Positions 44,994-55,337 of a DNA stretch of 64,000 nucleotides are shown piece after piece (positions within the stretch are counted from its first letter, which is position 1; every line of letters starts with the position of its first letter). Below the pieces are notes generated by a model. It was not told the DNA's origin and made no database searches. It saw only the letters and a program-made list of their open reading frames with translations. The position numbers were made by a program, and so were the translations under genes. The DNA lies in the NCBI GenBank assembly GCA_026075535.2, contig AP026548.1, positions 4,402,001 to 4,466,000 of the forward strand, in the 5' to 3' direction. This DNA comes from Tricholoma matsutake (Eukaryota > Basidiomycota > Agaricomycetes > Agaricales > Tricholomataceae).

Positions 44994-45725
44994 TGTTAAG
45001 GGCGAAGCCTCAACCACTTGATCTAGTCGATGTCATTCAACGAGGTGCTTCCTCGATGAGTCATTCGGCACTAGTCTTACTTGGAGCATCTGACATAAGA
45101 TAGGTAGTGCACTCTAGCAGGGCTTCTGCATAGAGTTGTTCAGGTTCACGCACTAAGGGGCTTCCTCGAGTAAGTTGCAAGTTGCAAGTTAAGGCTGTTA
45201 ATTGCCTAGATCTAAACTAAGGACATCCCTACTACAAGTCGCAGTACTTATACTAGAAGGGAGGTCCCTATCATCCAATCGGAATGGTAGATGCATATCA
45301 AGTAACAATAGAAAGAATAAGCCTCATGTCTTGCATGAGGCGTCCAATGTCAAGGAGTGCTGCGGCGCAGCATGTCAGGGAACAATAAGAAGTAAGCCTC
45401 ATGCCTAGCATGAGGCGTCCGATGTCATGGATCTGATGTCAAGGATCTGATGTCGATCGTGAGAGTCTGATGTCACAGACCTCTTGTCAAGGGGCTGTCG
45501 TATCACAGCATGTGTGGGAGTAGGTTCGGGTGCATGGAGTCACCATGCATCAAGAGTGCCTTCCTCGGGAAGGGGATCGAATGCATGCAGTTGGCATGCA
45601 TTGTGCATGTGTCTGGTGTCAAGGTCATGCCCTAGGCATGAATCATGGAGTGCCTCCTGTCTGGAGGGGATCATCAGGTTGGTTGGGTTGGTCGGGTTCC
45701 ATGAGTTACAAGGAAAATTGTAACA
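44994..45725 (-). repeat. 3' LTR of element D
   Basis: 732 bp, minus TGTTACAATTTTCC...CGCCCTTAACA. It is preceded on the element strand by the polypurine tract AGCGGGGGGGTAA, which overlaps the end of ORF4. Differences from the 52510-53237 copy are mostly CG versus TG/CA, plus one short indel near 45165. Confidence 0.9.
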
Positions 45726-46094
45726 TTACCCCCCCGCTATGGTCGAAAGTTCCACACTTCGACCTAAATCTTCGTCTCTCCTTCGTGGTCTGATCAGGCG
45801 TGGTCTGGTTATGTGGGTAGGTCGGGGTCGAGGGGTACGATGGAGGAATAATTCATGTCCAAACTTGGACCATGATTGGGTTCTTCTGGTTTGCACTGCC
45901 CTAGGTAGTGGTGTCAAGGAGTCGGTAGTATCATTGAAAGGGGGGCGTTGCAGGATGGCAAATTCAATGTCTGTAATCAGGGGTTCGGGTTCTGTTCGGA
46001 AGATGGCGTAGAGGCAAAATGCAAAGGTTAGGGCTGCCGCTGCAGCCAGGGTCATGCCAACGACGATGGCAAGGATCGTAATCCCTGTGAGCAT
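45726..46094 (-). CDS. Element D ORF4: small protein with N-terminal transmembrane segment
   Basis: 122 codons, uninterrupted. The N-terminus (residues 3-31) is a strong hydrophobic helix: ITILAIVVGMTL then AAAALTFAFCLYAIF. An Arg/Pro/Thr-rich polar tail follows (RPRPTHITRPRLIRPRRRDE). Few residues precede the helix, so a signal-anchor or type II single-pass protein is possible. The TAA stop touches the 3' LTR and the last codons form the polypurine tract. No family recognised. It could be a membrane-acting accessory factor or an env-like relic, but there is no direct evidence for entry function. It could also be a chance ORF. Its openness in a decayed element argues mildly for coding. Confidence 0.45.
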   Translation of the reverse strand: MLTGITILAIVVGMTLAAAAALTFAFCLYAIFRTEPEPLITDIEFAILQRPPFNDTTDSLTPLPRAVQTRRTQSWSKFGHELFLHRTPRPRPTHITRPRLIRPRRRDEDLGRSVELSTIAGG

Positions 46095-46250
46095 GGGTCT
46101 GTCTTGTCATGCCATCGTCTTGAGCTCTGCCTTTTAAATCCTTCCATATGGCTCTCCTGTCATGTTTCTTATCGCGTCATCATCAAAATCATTGTATCCA
46201 GAGTTAAAGAAGAGCTGCTGTCTGTGCTCAGCTTCTTTTTGATTGGTCTC

Positions 46251-46874
46251 TCAATCTTTCCGAGGTTTCTCCGGGCAATTCATCCTGTAGTGTCTGGGGC
46301 CTCGCTGTTTGCAATACCTGCAAATGTATCATTGGCAAATCAGGCCGAAGTGGCCTATCTGTTGGCAGATGAAACATCTGGCATGTCTCATGTGTGGGGG
46401 AGACCAAGGCGGTTGGGTGGTCTTCAGTTTGGGTTCGGGGGTGGTCAGATCAATTATTTCGGGTGCCCTAGGCATGATCTTCGGGTTCTTCGTAGAATGG
46501 GAGGAGCCTCCAGAGGGAGCTTGTCGTTCGTCTCTGTTGCTCTGCTCGCTGAATGGTGAGAGTGAGGTTGGTGGTCATCTGTGTCGACCTAAAGGGGTGT
46601 GAGGTCTCTCCTCAGCTGTTCTTGGTCTGTCTGACTGCGGTGCAATCATTTCCTGGATTGTTTGCTCGATCCCCAGGGCGTCTGCATTGTTCATTGCTTC
46701 TTCTAGATTTTGTTCCATCTGTTCAATAGTGCTTGCATAGTAGAAGCACATCCTGGCTAGATGGTATTTTGGTGGATCGTGGGTGAGGTGAACGCAAAGG
46801 GCATCAGCATTCAATTGGTTTCATAGGTATTCTTGGGTGAATTGTCGTTCGGCAGGCATAATGGGGAGTGTCAT
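46251..46874 (-). pseudogene. Element D ORF3: zinc-knuckle protein downstream of the chromodomain
   Basis: 207-codon frame from ATG 46872-46874, interrupted by three TGA codons (46821-46823, 46575-46577, 46329-46331), each explainable as CGA decay. The N-terminal half is helical (YYASTIEQMEQNLEEAMNN). The middle is Pro/Ser-rich. Near the C-terminus is a CCHC knuckle, CFICQQIGHFGLIC (about 46380-46339). After one stop, a second Cys/His motif CRYCKQ...HYRMNC follows (CX2CX6HX4C). It lies just after the pol stop (about 46909), so expression would need reinitiation, readthrough or a spliced RNA. Nucleic-acid binding is inferred from the knuckles. Confidence 0.6.
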
Positions 46875-46908
46875 TGTGGGAAGAGAGGGGGGGGTTTTTG
46901 GGTTTCCA

Positions 46909-48465
46909 TCAGAGGTGGTACCTCTTCTTATATGCCATCAGGATCTCAGGGGCATTCTTTAGGTTTGATTCAGGTTCCCATGTGTTTTCAGATGTCGGGT
47001 AGTCAACCCATTTCACAAGGTAACGGCGTGTCTTGCCGTGCTTCTTGTGTGCGATGATCGCTTCCACCTCGTATTTGTTTTCTCCTTCCACAAGGTCAGG
47101 TGGTGGAGTCAGGAAGTTTCATCCATGAGTGTCATTCTCATGGTATCGCGTGAGTAAAGCCGCATGGAATACCAGGTGGATCTTCCATCTCAGCAGCAGT
47201 TTCAATCGGTATGTCATTCTCGACAAGGCATCTTCAATCATGAAGGGCCCTTCTCATTTTGGTGCCAGTTTTCTCATTGGGTAGCCAATCTTCAGGTTCT
47301 TGGAGTCAAGCCATACTTGTTCTCCAACCTTGAATGGTTCGTATCGCCCTTTCATTCGGGCAGCCATAGCCTGTCTGGCTAGTTTGTGTGCAGCAAGAGC
47401 TTCCCTTCTCACAGAGAGAAGTTCTTGGATTCTCTGTTTGGCGGCCGGCACGTTCATCTTTTTGTATGGGGTGGGGATAGCACGTGGTTGATATCCCATC
47501 ATCAAGTAAAACGGCAAATGTTTTACTGCGGAGTGCATCTTCTGATTATGCGAGAATTCTGCCGTTGGGAGATAGCGCTCCCAATCTTCTGGTTTGTTCG
47601 AACAGAACATGCAGAGGTAAACTTCTAGCTCTTGGTTTACTCGCTCCATTTCTCCGTCGGTCTGGGGGTGATAGGTGGTGCTCATGGATAACTTGATCCC
47701 AAGCAGTTGTCCGAGTTCTCAGAAGAGTTTGGATGCGAATCGAGGGTCTCTGTCTGAGATGATTCTTCCGGGGAGTCCAAATCTTGTGTATACATGGCAC
47801 AGGTAGAGGTCCGTGGTGCCAAGTGCATCGATCGTCTTCGCGCAAGGGATAAAAATTACCCCCTTCATAAGACCATGGTCTACCACGACCATGATTGAGT
47901 CAAATCTGTTTATTACGGGCAGGTCCATAATGAAATCTGTTGTTACCAGCTCGAATGGTCTGCTGGCATCAGATGATATCGGTGTCAGTGGTGGGGTTGT
48001 CGGGTGTGTGTTCACTTTCATTTGCTGGCACTTTGCGCAGCCTTTGACATATTTCTTGATGAAGTTGGCCATTCCTGGCCACCAGTAGTCACGTCGGATC
48101 AGTTCGATTGTTTGCCATTGTCCAGGGTGCCCTGTCATGATGCTGTCATGGTATTTCCATATGATCGCTTGGCAGAGGGTTTCGTCCTGTGGCACGTAGC
48201 ACCTGTCTTTGAAAAAGAGTAGGCCGTCTTCGAATTTCCAGTCCTCCAATGCAGACTTGATTGGGGGAGTTCCATTGTTCTTCAGGGCTTGTAAAGCTTC
48301 ATTTACAAGGTCGTCCTTCATTATTGCTAAGACCAGGGCTCCCTGGAGTTCAGCATTGATCATTTTCACAAATAGTTCATTGGTGAGGATGGTCTTGTCC
48401 TTGTTATCGGTGTCTTCTTCGGCTACATGATCTGCTCTCCTCAATAGGGCATCAGATTGTACCAT
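46909..48465 (-). pseudogene. Element D integrase and chromodomain
   Basis: Integrase with the HHCC zinc-binding region (GHPGQWQTIELIRRDYWWPG, CAKCQQMK). Catalytic positions are TTDFIMDL, SDRDPRF and the Glu of MERVNQELEVYL. AYHPQTDG is here TYHPQTDG. A single TGA at about 47717 splits SKLF from the next segment, and another sits at about 47254 before EGPFMIED. The chromodomain (46912-47091) reads YEVEAIIAHKKHGKTRRYLV and WVDYPTSENTWEPESN with intact aromatic-cage type residues. It directs integration in the family. Confidence 0.87.
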
Positions 48466-49965
48466 CTGTGATCCTGGTACGTGTTGTAGCTTCAGGTCAA
48501 ATTGTGATAAGTAAATGGCCCATCTAGTCTGTCATCAGTTTAGTTTCTGTGGCTGACGGAAGTACATCAGGTTCTTGTGATCGGACAGTACCGTCACAGG
48601 GAATGGTGTCCCCTGTAGGTAATGTCTCCATGTTTCCAGCGCTCAGATTACTCCCAACAGTTCCTGGTCATATATCTCGTAATTTCTTTCTGCTTCATTG
48701 AAAGAATGCGAGATGTATCCGCATGGGTGCCAGTCTCCATTGGCGTCCTGTTGTCTGAGTACTGCACCTGTCGCAAATTTTGAGGCATCAGATTCCACCA
48801 CAAATGGTTTCGTTGCATCTGGCATCAGCAGTACTGGGGTTTTGTTGAACTTCCTTTTTAGCACATTGAACGACTGCTGGCAGTCGTTCGTCCATTCGAA
48901 TTTCTGGTTCTTCTTCATCAAGTAATTTAGCGGTCTGGCCAGATCCGTGAAGTGTCCAATGAATCGTCGATAGAAGTTTCCAAATCCTAGGAAGGATCTT
49001 ACATCCTTTACTGTCCTTGGCGTGGGCCAGTCTTTTATCCCAGCCAGTTTCGTGTTGTCCATTGCAAGTTCATTGGGTCTGACGATCATGCCCAAGAACT
49101 CGACTTCCTGTACATTGAATTTGCACTTCTCTATTTTCAGGTAGAGATCGCATTGTTGTAGTTGTTCGAGGACCCTTTTGGTCCTTATCTGGTGTTCTTC
49201 TTCCGTCTTCGAGAAGATCAGGATGTTGTCCATATAGATGATGAGCCATCCTTCATCTAGCATATCTCAGAAGAGATTGTTCATCATCGCCTGGAATGTT
49301 GCCGGTGAGTTGCACAGCCCAAAGAACATCACCATTGGCTTGAATAGCCCTTGGTTAGTCTTGAATGCTGCCTTCCACTCGTCTCCTTTCTTTATCTGTA
49401 CGTTATGATATCCCCATCGAATATCAAGTTTCATGAAAAATCTTGCTCCCTTCAGCTTGTCCAAGAGGTCTCCGATCAGTGGCAGGGGGTAGTTGTTCCA
49501 GATCGTTCCTTCGTTCAGATAGCGATAGTCTTGGCAAGGTCGTAGAGCGTCGGAGTCCTTCTTCGACACGAAGAAGAATGGGGATGCCATGGGTGATTTT
49601 GATGGTCAGATGTATCCTTTCTCCAGGTTTTCATCTAGAAACTCATTGAGTTTCTCTTGTTCTTTTGGCGTCAATGGGTAGACTTTGCAATCCTTTGGTA
49701 CAAAGCCTTCCTTCAGGTCAATTGCGTGATCCCATGGTCTTGATTCCAGGAATTGTTCAGATGCGGCTTTCTCGAATACCTGTCTGTACTTCTGGTATTC
49801 TGGTGGCAGTAAATCGTCCAGGGTCTGTTGGCTAGTCTCCTTTCCCTCCTCCTGCTCGTGTGCTAGTCGTTGGGATATGGATGTCTTTGCTCTGATCCAT
49901 ATGTCTGAGTTGAGTAGGTACCATGGGGAGCCCTTGCCTTTTGTGAGCCTGCTGATTGTGTTCAT
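48466..49965 (-). pseudogene. Element D reverse transcriptase and RNase H
   Basis: RT fingers/palm: [21 protein letters not shown] (about 49575-49515), [30 protein letters not shown]. The active-site loop reads YMDNILIF (about 49240-49215): the second Asp of YMDD is Asn through GACGAC to GACAAC. RNase [17 protein letters not shown] and [16 protein letters not shown] codons at 49264-49266, 49600 and in the RNase H tail break the frame. The Asn would abolish polymerase activity. Confidence 0.86.
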
Positions 49966-50373
49966 TTTTCAGATGTATCTGTGTGTCGGCTCTCGATGTT
50001 CCTCTGTCAGGGGCAGTTCTATGTCTGGTCCAAATAGGCCAATGACCAGTTTGCCTCACACGTATGCGATCAACACTGAGTCATCCTCGATTGTGTCTCG
50101 TTCGGGGGTCTGGTTTGTCATTCGTATGCCCATGCCTGTGTCTGCCAGTAGTTCTTCGTCGGGTACCTCTTCGATCTTTACTCGAGGTGGAGCCTCCCTG
50201 GGCATAGGTACTCCAGTGTTGTTAGTACCATAACCTGGGGTTCCATGATCGTGTATTGGGGTAGCCTCCTGATGAGGGTCTTTTGTCCTGTTTTGTGATG
50301 CCGTTTTTGAGTTTCATTTGCTGGTGCTTTCCTCCCCTGTGGAGGTCAGCAATTCCTTCATCCTTTGCACGAT

Positions 50374-51330
50374 TCATTGTGCCCTGTCGCATTCATTGTT
50401 TTTACCCTTTTCCAGTTGTTTCTTTTTCTGGTTCTCTCGGGTTTTGGCAACAGCACATCCTGCTGCTTCAAGGTTTCTGGCTTCTTTAGGAGTGTTGCTG
50501 CTCCTGGTCTTTGCGACAGCTATCTGGGCAGAATTCAGTTCTTTGGCTTTCTTTTTGGAGAGCCTTTCCTTCGTCTTTGCCATGGCTAGTCATGCTCAGG
50601 CAAGGTTTCTCTCCTTCTCTTTGGAGAGTCTTTTTCTTGTTTTTGCCACAGCCAATCTGGCTCAGGCAAGGCTCCTCTCTTTCTCTTCAGAGAGCCTCTG
50701 TCTTGTTTTGGCCACGATGTGTCGAATTTGTGCCATTCTGTCATTTGGCACCTCCCTTTCGGCGTCTACCCTAGAAAGGTTTAGGGTGTTTGGGAGGGCC
50801 TGTTCGGCTCTTCTTGTCTTTTCCAAGATTCGTTTGATCTGAGCCTGTCGTTCTTCATCTCGGAACTCAAGAGTTCCCTTCTTCCAGTCGATGATTGGGT
50901 TCACCTCCCGCAGCCATGACAGGCCCAGGATTACCAATTCTTTGCCTAGTCCGGCAACTAGGTATTCCATTGGGCAGCTCCGTCCATTGATGTGGAGCTT
51001 CCCTTTCACGTATCTTGTGATCGTTCCCTGTCTGTTCAGGGTTCCATCTACATTTGTGGCCCAGATGGTATAGCCTAAGGGATATGTCTTGATCCCTTCT
51101 CATTTGACGAATTTCGAGTCAATAAAGACTCCTCCTGCTCCAGAGTCAAGGAGCACATTCGTTGCAATGTCTTTCCTGTTATCTGACTCAGCTACCCAAA
51201 TAGACAGGCGCATAGATTGTCTATTCATGGTAGCTAAGAGTACAGACCCTAGGGAGACTACAGCCGTGAGTGGCATCGTATCAGGCTGCTGTTCTAAAAA
51301 CCTGATTCCTCCATGAGGTTGAGGGCTCAT
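50374..51330 (-). pseudogene. Element D protease and repeat-rich linker
   Basis: Protease motif VLLDSGAGGVFIDS (about 51150-51110), then a TGA, then the flap/substrate region up to ELVILGLSWLREVNPIIDW, typical of Gypsy proteases. It is followed by a charged, helical linker made of 22-residue repeats (AVAKTRKRLSKEKERNLA-like), with TGA codons replacing Arg. The linker joins protease and RT. Confidence 0.8.
50441..50770 (-). repeat. Five in-frame 66-bp tandem repeats in element D pol
   Basis: Exactly 66-bp periodicity: units at 50441, 50507, 50573, 50639 and 50705, each beginning on the plus strand with gttttggc/gtctttgc. Because 66 is a multiple of three, the units encode 22-residue charged repeats with AKTR and RLSKEKER-like cores, a predicted extended helix. 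The outer units are more diverged than the two central ones. Confidence 0.85.
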
Positions 51331-51345
51331 TCCTTTTCTTCTTCA

Positions 51346-52193
51346 TCTAGTTCATCCAGCATCATGCGGATCTTCTGGTAGGTGTCCACCCCAGTCTTCT
51401 TCTGGGTGAAGTGGTTTCGGTAGGGAGGGGGCGCTGACCCTGTCTGAGTGGGGTTCTTTCCATCCCTGTGGTTGGACAATCAGTGTCCCAGTTGGTGGCA
51501 GATGAAACACAATCCCTTCCGGAGGTGTTCCACACGTTCTTGGTTTGTCAGTCGGTTGATGTCAAGAGAGGGCTGTCCTTTCTTTGTTGTTTCGTTTGTC
51601 TTCTGGTTCTGCCTGGTCTTTCCCAGGATTGCCATGGCCTGTTTCCATTGCCCTTCATATTTCGAAGCTGCCTTTATCCAGCCTTTGAGAGTATTGGGCA
51701 CTGTCTCCATTGTGTGTACCCTCTTCAGTAACTCGGGATGCAGTCCATCCATGAAGTACTCAATCATGGCTGGATCTTCAGTGATTCCTGTCCTGTCTTT
51801 CAGGATGCCGAAGTTTGCCACATATTCTTTGAGGTTCCCTGAACCTTGTTTGAGATTCTTGATCTCTGTCTTTGCTGTTCCGGTGTTGTTGATCAGTGAG
51901 AAGGCCTCTAGGACCTTCTGTCAGAAGTCTGCGTATTCTCTGAGTCCTTTGGACTGGTGTTGGTTGACAAATGCCTGCGCCCAGGCAGCTGCTGTCCCTC
52001 CATTCATGAAGGACAGCATGAAGATGATCTTCTTGTCGTTCGTGTCATAGACCTGGTCGTTGATTTGCAAGTACAGGTCTATCTCCTGCAGGAACTTGGT
52101 GGTCTTGGTCTGCTCTCCTGAGAAGTCTGTGGGTGATCAGATTCGAATGTCCTTCACAGACATTGTTGGTGCAGTTGCAGTGGGTTTGGACAT
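51346..52193 (-). pseudogene. Element D gag
   Basis: Likely start at ATG 52191-52193 (MSKPTATAPTMSVKDI). The capsid-type domain includes FLQEIDLYLQIN, IIFMLSFMNGGTAAAWAQAF, LKQGSGNLKEYVANFGIL and MIEYFMDGLHPELLKRV. The zinc knuckle reads CFICHQLGH then a TGA then LSNH, so the fourth ligand is His instead of the usual Cys. TGA codons replace Arg at about 52137 and 51920. It forms the particle in the family. Confidence 0.8.
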
Positions 52194-52509
52194 CTCGTTG
52201 TGGAGGTTGTTGGTTTTGTCTATTAGGAAGTGGGTGGATGTTTCGGGTGGGGGTGTGTGTGGTTGTTCAAAGTCTTTGTTGGTGAGGAAATCTCCTCTTT
52301 GTCTGTCGGTTGATCCATAGAACCAATGCTGTGCTGGGGTCGAGTAACGGACTAGTCTTCCATTGTATCAGTACCAAGATGAACCTGGCTGTGGTTCTGC
52401 TTCTCTTGGTGGTCGGTCTGGGGTTTGTCTAGACCCAGGTCGCTGTGGTGTGTTTCGAGACGTATTGCCTACACCTAGGTAGGTGGGCTAGCAGATAGTT
52501 TAGATCTTA

Positions 52510-53237
52510 TGTTAAGGGCGAAGCCTCAACCACTCGATCTAGTCGATGTCATTCAACGAGGTGCTTCCTTGATGAGTCGTTTGGCACTAGTCTTACTTGG
52601 AGCATCCGACATAAGATAGGTAGTGCACTCTAGCAGGGCTTCTGCATAGAGTCGTTCAGGTTCACGCACTAAGGGGCTTCCTTAGTGGTTTCAAGTAAGT
52701 TCGCAAGTTGCAAGTTAAGGCTGTTAATTGCCTAGATCTAAACTAAGGACATCCCTACTACAAGTCGCAGTACTTATACTAGAAGGGAGGTCCCTATCGT
52801 CCAATTGGAATGGTAGATGTGTATCAAGTAACAATAGAAAGAATAAGCCTCATGTCTTGCATGAGGTGTCCGATGTCAAGGAGTGCTGTGGCGCAGCATG
52901 TCAGGGAACAATAAGAAGTAAGCCTCATGCCTAGCATGAGGTGTCTGATGTCAAGGATCCGATGTCGATCATGAGAGTCTGACATCATGGACCTCTTGTC
53001 AAGGGGCTGTCATATCACAGCATGTGTGGGAGTAGGTTTGGGTGCATGGAGTCACCATGCATCAAGGGTGCCTTCCTCGGGAAGGGGATCGAATGCATGC
53101 AGTCGGCATGCATTGTGCATGTGTCTGGTGTCAAGGTCATGCCCTAGGCATGAATCATGGAGTGCCTCCTGTCTGGAGGGGATCGTCGGGTCAGTTGGGT
53201 CGGTCGGGTTCCATGAGTTACAAGGAAAATTGTAACA
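52510..53237 (-). repeat. 5' LTR of element D
   Basis: 728 bp. On the element strand a TATAAG box (complement of about 52775) lies about 34 nt before TAGTTTAGATCT (complement of 52734-52745). The sequence after the LTR (AGATCTAAACTA, complement of 52496-52507) is its exact 12-nt reverse complement, a self-priming primer-binding site. Outer flank CCAGG. Confidence 0.9.
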
Positions 53238-53242
53238 CCAGG

Positions 53243-54901
53243 TGTGAGCACAAGCAGAGGCATGGCTTAACCAGACAACCAAGGCTGGCCAAAATGCTCT
53301 ATCAAAGTCAAATGGTGTATGGTGGACTCCATTACATCATCTGCCATACTGGGACCCAGTCAAACATGTTGTTCTAGGTTTTATGCACAACTGGCTTGAG
53401 GGTATTTTACAGCATCATCTTCACTCACTCTGGAGAATTGGACAAGATGAGGATGAAAGCCAGAAGATTAAAGAAATAGAGCTTGATGAGTGATTGACTG
53501 AAGAGGATCTATCAGACTCTGCTGAAGAGTTGGGAGGTCTTTTCCAGGAAACAGCTGAATATGAGACTACCATGATGATGCCAATACAACATACACCACC
53601 ACCTATGTCTTCCTCATTGACTGCTGGTTCAAGCATGTCTGAATCATCCTCAACCCCTACAGTTACACAAACCCATCCAGTTCCCTATGACCTCAATTTT
53701 GATGATGAAGATGATGGTGATGATAGTGACTATATTCCTGCAGACACAGTGCCATTCAGCTTTACACCTACAGAGCTACAGGCAATACAGGATTGCATTC
53801 GAGACATTACTCTTCCAACATAGATACAATGACCACCAGTCAATCTGGGTGAACCAAGTCATGGCAAGCTCAAAGCAAGAGAATATCTCACTCTGTTTAC
53901 ATGCATTTTCCCTCTCATTATTCCTGAATTCTGGTACATTGTTGCTGCTACAGCACCGCCAACACTTTGAGTGCTTCTATAACCTTGTTGCAGCTACAAA
54001 TATTATTGCTGCATTCAAGACTTCAAATGCTGATGCTGATGCCCATACCCAGCATTATATCCGGTATCAGACTGCAATTCAAAAGCTCTTCCCTTACCGT
54101 CCATCCAAGCCAAATCACCACTATGCCATGCATAATGGCTCCCTGCTCAAATAGTAGGGTCCTTTGGCTTCATTGAGTGAGTTTTCAGGAGAGCGAATGA
54201 ACGGAATGTTGCAAAACATTAATACTAATCACCATATTCGTATGTTTATTACACTCATTTATGTAAAGCTAGTAGCTAATATCAATTGCAGGAGATTTGG
54301 ATTTAACAATGCTCTGCCAAATGAGTCGTAGAGCTTATCTTGATGCTTCACTGCACAGTGACAATGCTATAAAAGAGTTGTCTGACATTCTGGAGCCAGT
54401 TGACATTTCAGTGGATGATCCACCAGTACCTCTGAAGTCTACTGAAGTGGCAGAAATTCTAGAGAAGGCCCCTAGCCTTCAAGATGTAGAATATAATGAG
54501 CTGCTTCATTACCTTCGTCAGACAGGAAGGCCCTACCAAGCCTACTCTGATCTTCCCCATCCATTGAACAGCATTATTCTTCCTCCACAAGCTCAGCATC
54601 TTATGGAGATCCACCGAGACGAATGTACCTTTAGTTGTGAAAGATCACACAAAGGAAATAGTGCCATACAGTTTTACAATCCTTTGACTCAAGTTCATGA
54701 TACAGGCTTTATTCAACAAATTTGGAAGCTTCCAATAGAAGGCACAATGCAGATCTTCATAAATGTCTGCCCACATCAACCACTATCTGAACAACAGGAA
54801 GGAAAAGCACCATTCAAATATTATCCTGGATTTATGACCCAGATTGTTGATGCAATCCCCTCTAACACCAATATCATTATTGAACCTGCTCATATCATTA
54901 C
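53243..54901 (+). pseudogene. Transposase-like gene, C-terminal part
   Basis: Resumes after element D: AEAWLNQTTKAGQNALSKS (about 53256-53305), HLPYWDPVKHVVLGFMHNWL (53335-53394), then EGILQHHLHSLW. The DPVKHV...HNWLEG...LQHH signature is shared by agaricomycete and rust transposase-like proteins. An acidic Ser/Thr-rich region follows, then an intron-rich stretch (53820-54295). The C-terminal domain (YNELLHYLRQTGRPYQAY; GNSAIQFYNPLTQVH) ends IIIEPAHIIT at the ATTAC target site (54897-54901). The last codons, HVVTLQCPLGTYNIGGEVL and a stop at 60816-60818, lie beyond element B2. TGA at 53491-53493. Cut-and-paste transposition role inferred; superfamily uncertain. Confidence 0.75.
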
Positions 54902-55326
54902 TATAAGGGCAACCTCAGCCTCTAGCAAAGGGAAATCCAAAGTGAAAATTATACTACATATTACAGGGATTGGGGGCACACATAGCAAAGGGAAATCCGA
55001 AGAGAAAACCCTTTGCTGATGCCCAGTATATGTGAAGATGACAAAAATCAAATAATAACCTAAAAATAGAAAAGGTGGAGATAGGCAGATCAAGGCCACC
55101 GAATGACATCATACCAAGGGGTAGATGTCAGAAGGGTTACTCCGCCTCTAAATATAAAACTGTCAACATGCACAAACATGATAGAAAGGGAAATTAGTAA
55201 TAAAATCTGGAAAAATCATAGAAAATAAAGAATAGAAGGAAATGAAGTGAGGAAAAATATAGAACAAATGTAAAAAATAGGAGAAACACACAGGGCACCC
55301 CCCCTAGTCCCCCTAGTCCCCTTACA
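54902..55326 (-). repeat. 3' LTR of element B2
   Basis: 425 bp LTR B. A polypurine tract lies immediately upstream on the element strand (complement of 55327-55339). About 10 bases of the TATA-start region are deleted relative to other copies near 55010. Confidence 0.9.
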
Positions 55327-55337
55327 TCACCCCCTCT

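Larger units (their letters stand above)
44994..53237 (-). mobile_element. Full-length Ty3/Gypsy chromovirus, element D
   Basis: 8244 bp with LTRs at both ends and a perfect 5-bp duplication CCAGG (44989-44993 and 53238-53242). Order on the minus strand: LTR, gag, protease, tandem-repeat linker, RT/RNase H, integrase, chromodomain, ORF3, ORF4, polypurine tract, LTR. It is the best-preserved element in the window. It still carries several TGA codons and an RT active-site change, so this copy is likely not autonomous. It splits the transposase-like gene. Confidence 0.93.

Noticed and set aside
45202..45793. Several short plus-strand frames, repeated at 52728-53377
   Set aside because: They lie inside the two LTRs of element D and are present twice only because LTRs are duplicated.
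45726..46094. Calling element D ORF4 an envelope protein
   Set aside because: Only one membrane helix and a basic tail are visible, with no cleavage site, fusion segment or ectodomain cysteines; the label would go beyond the evidence.
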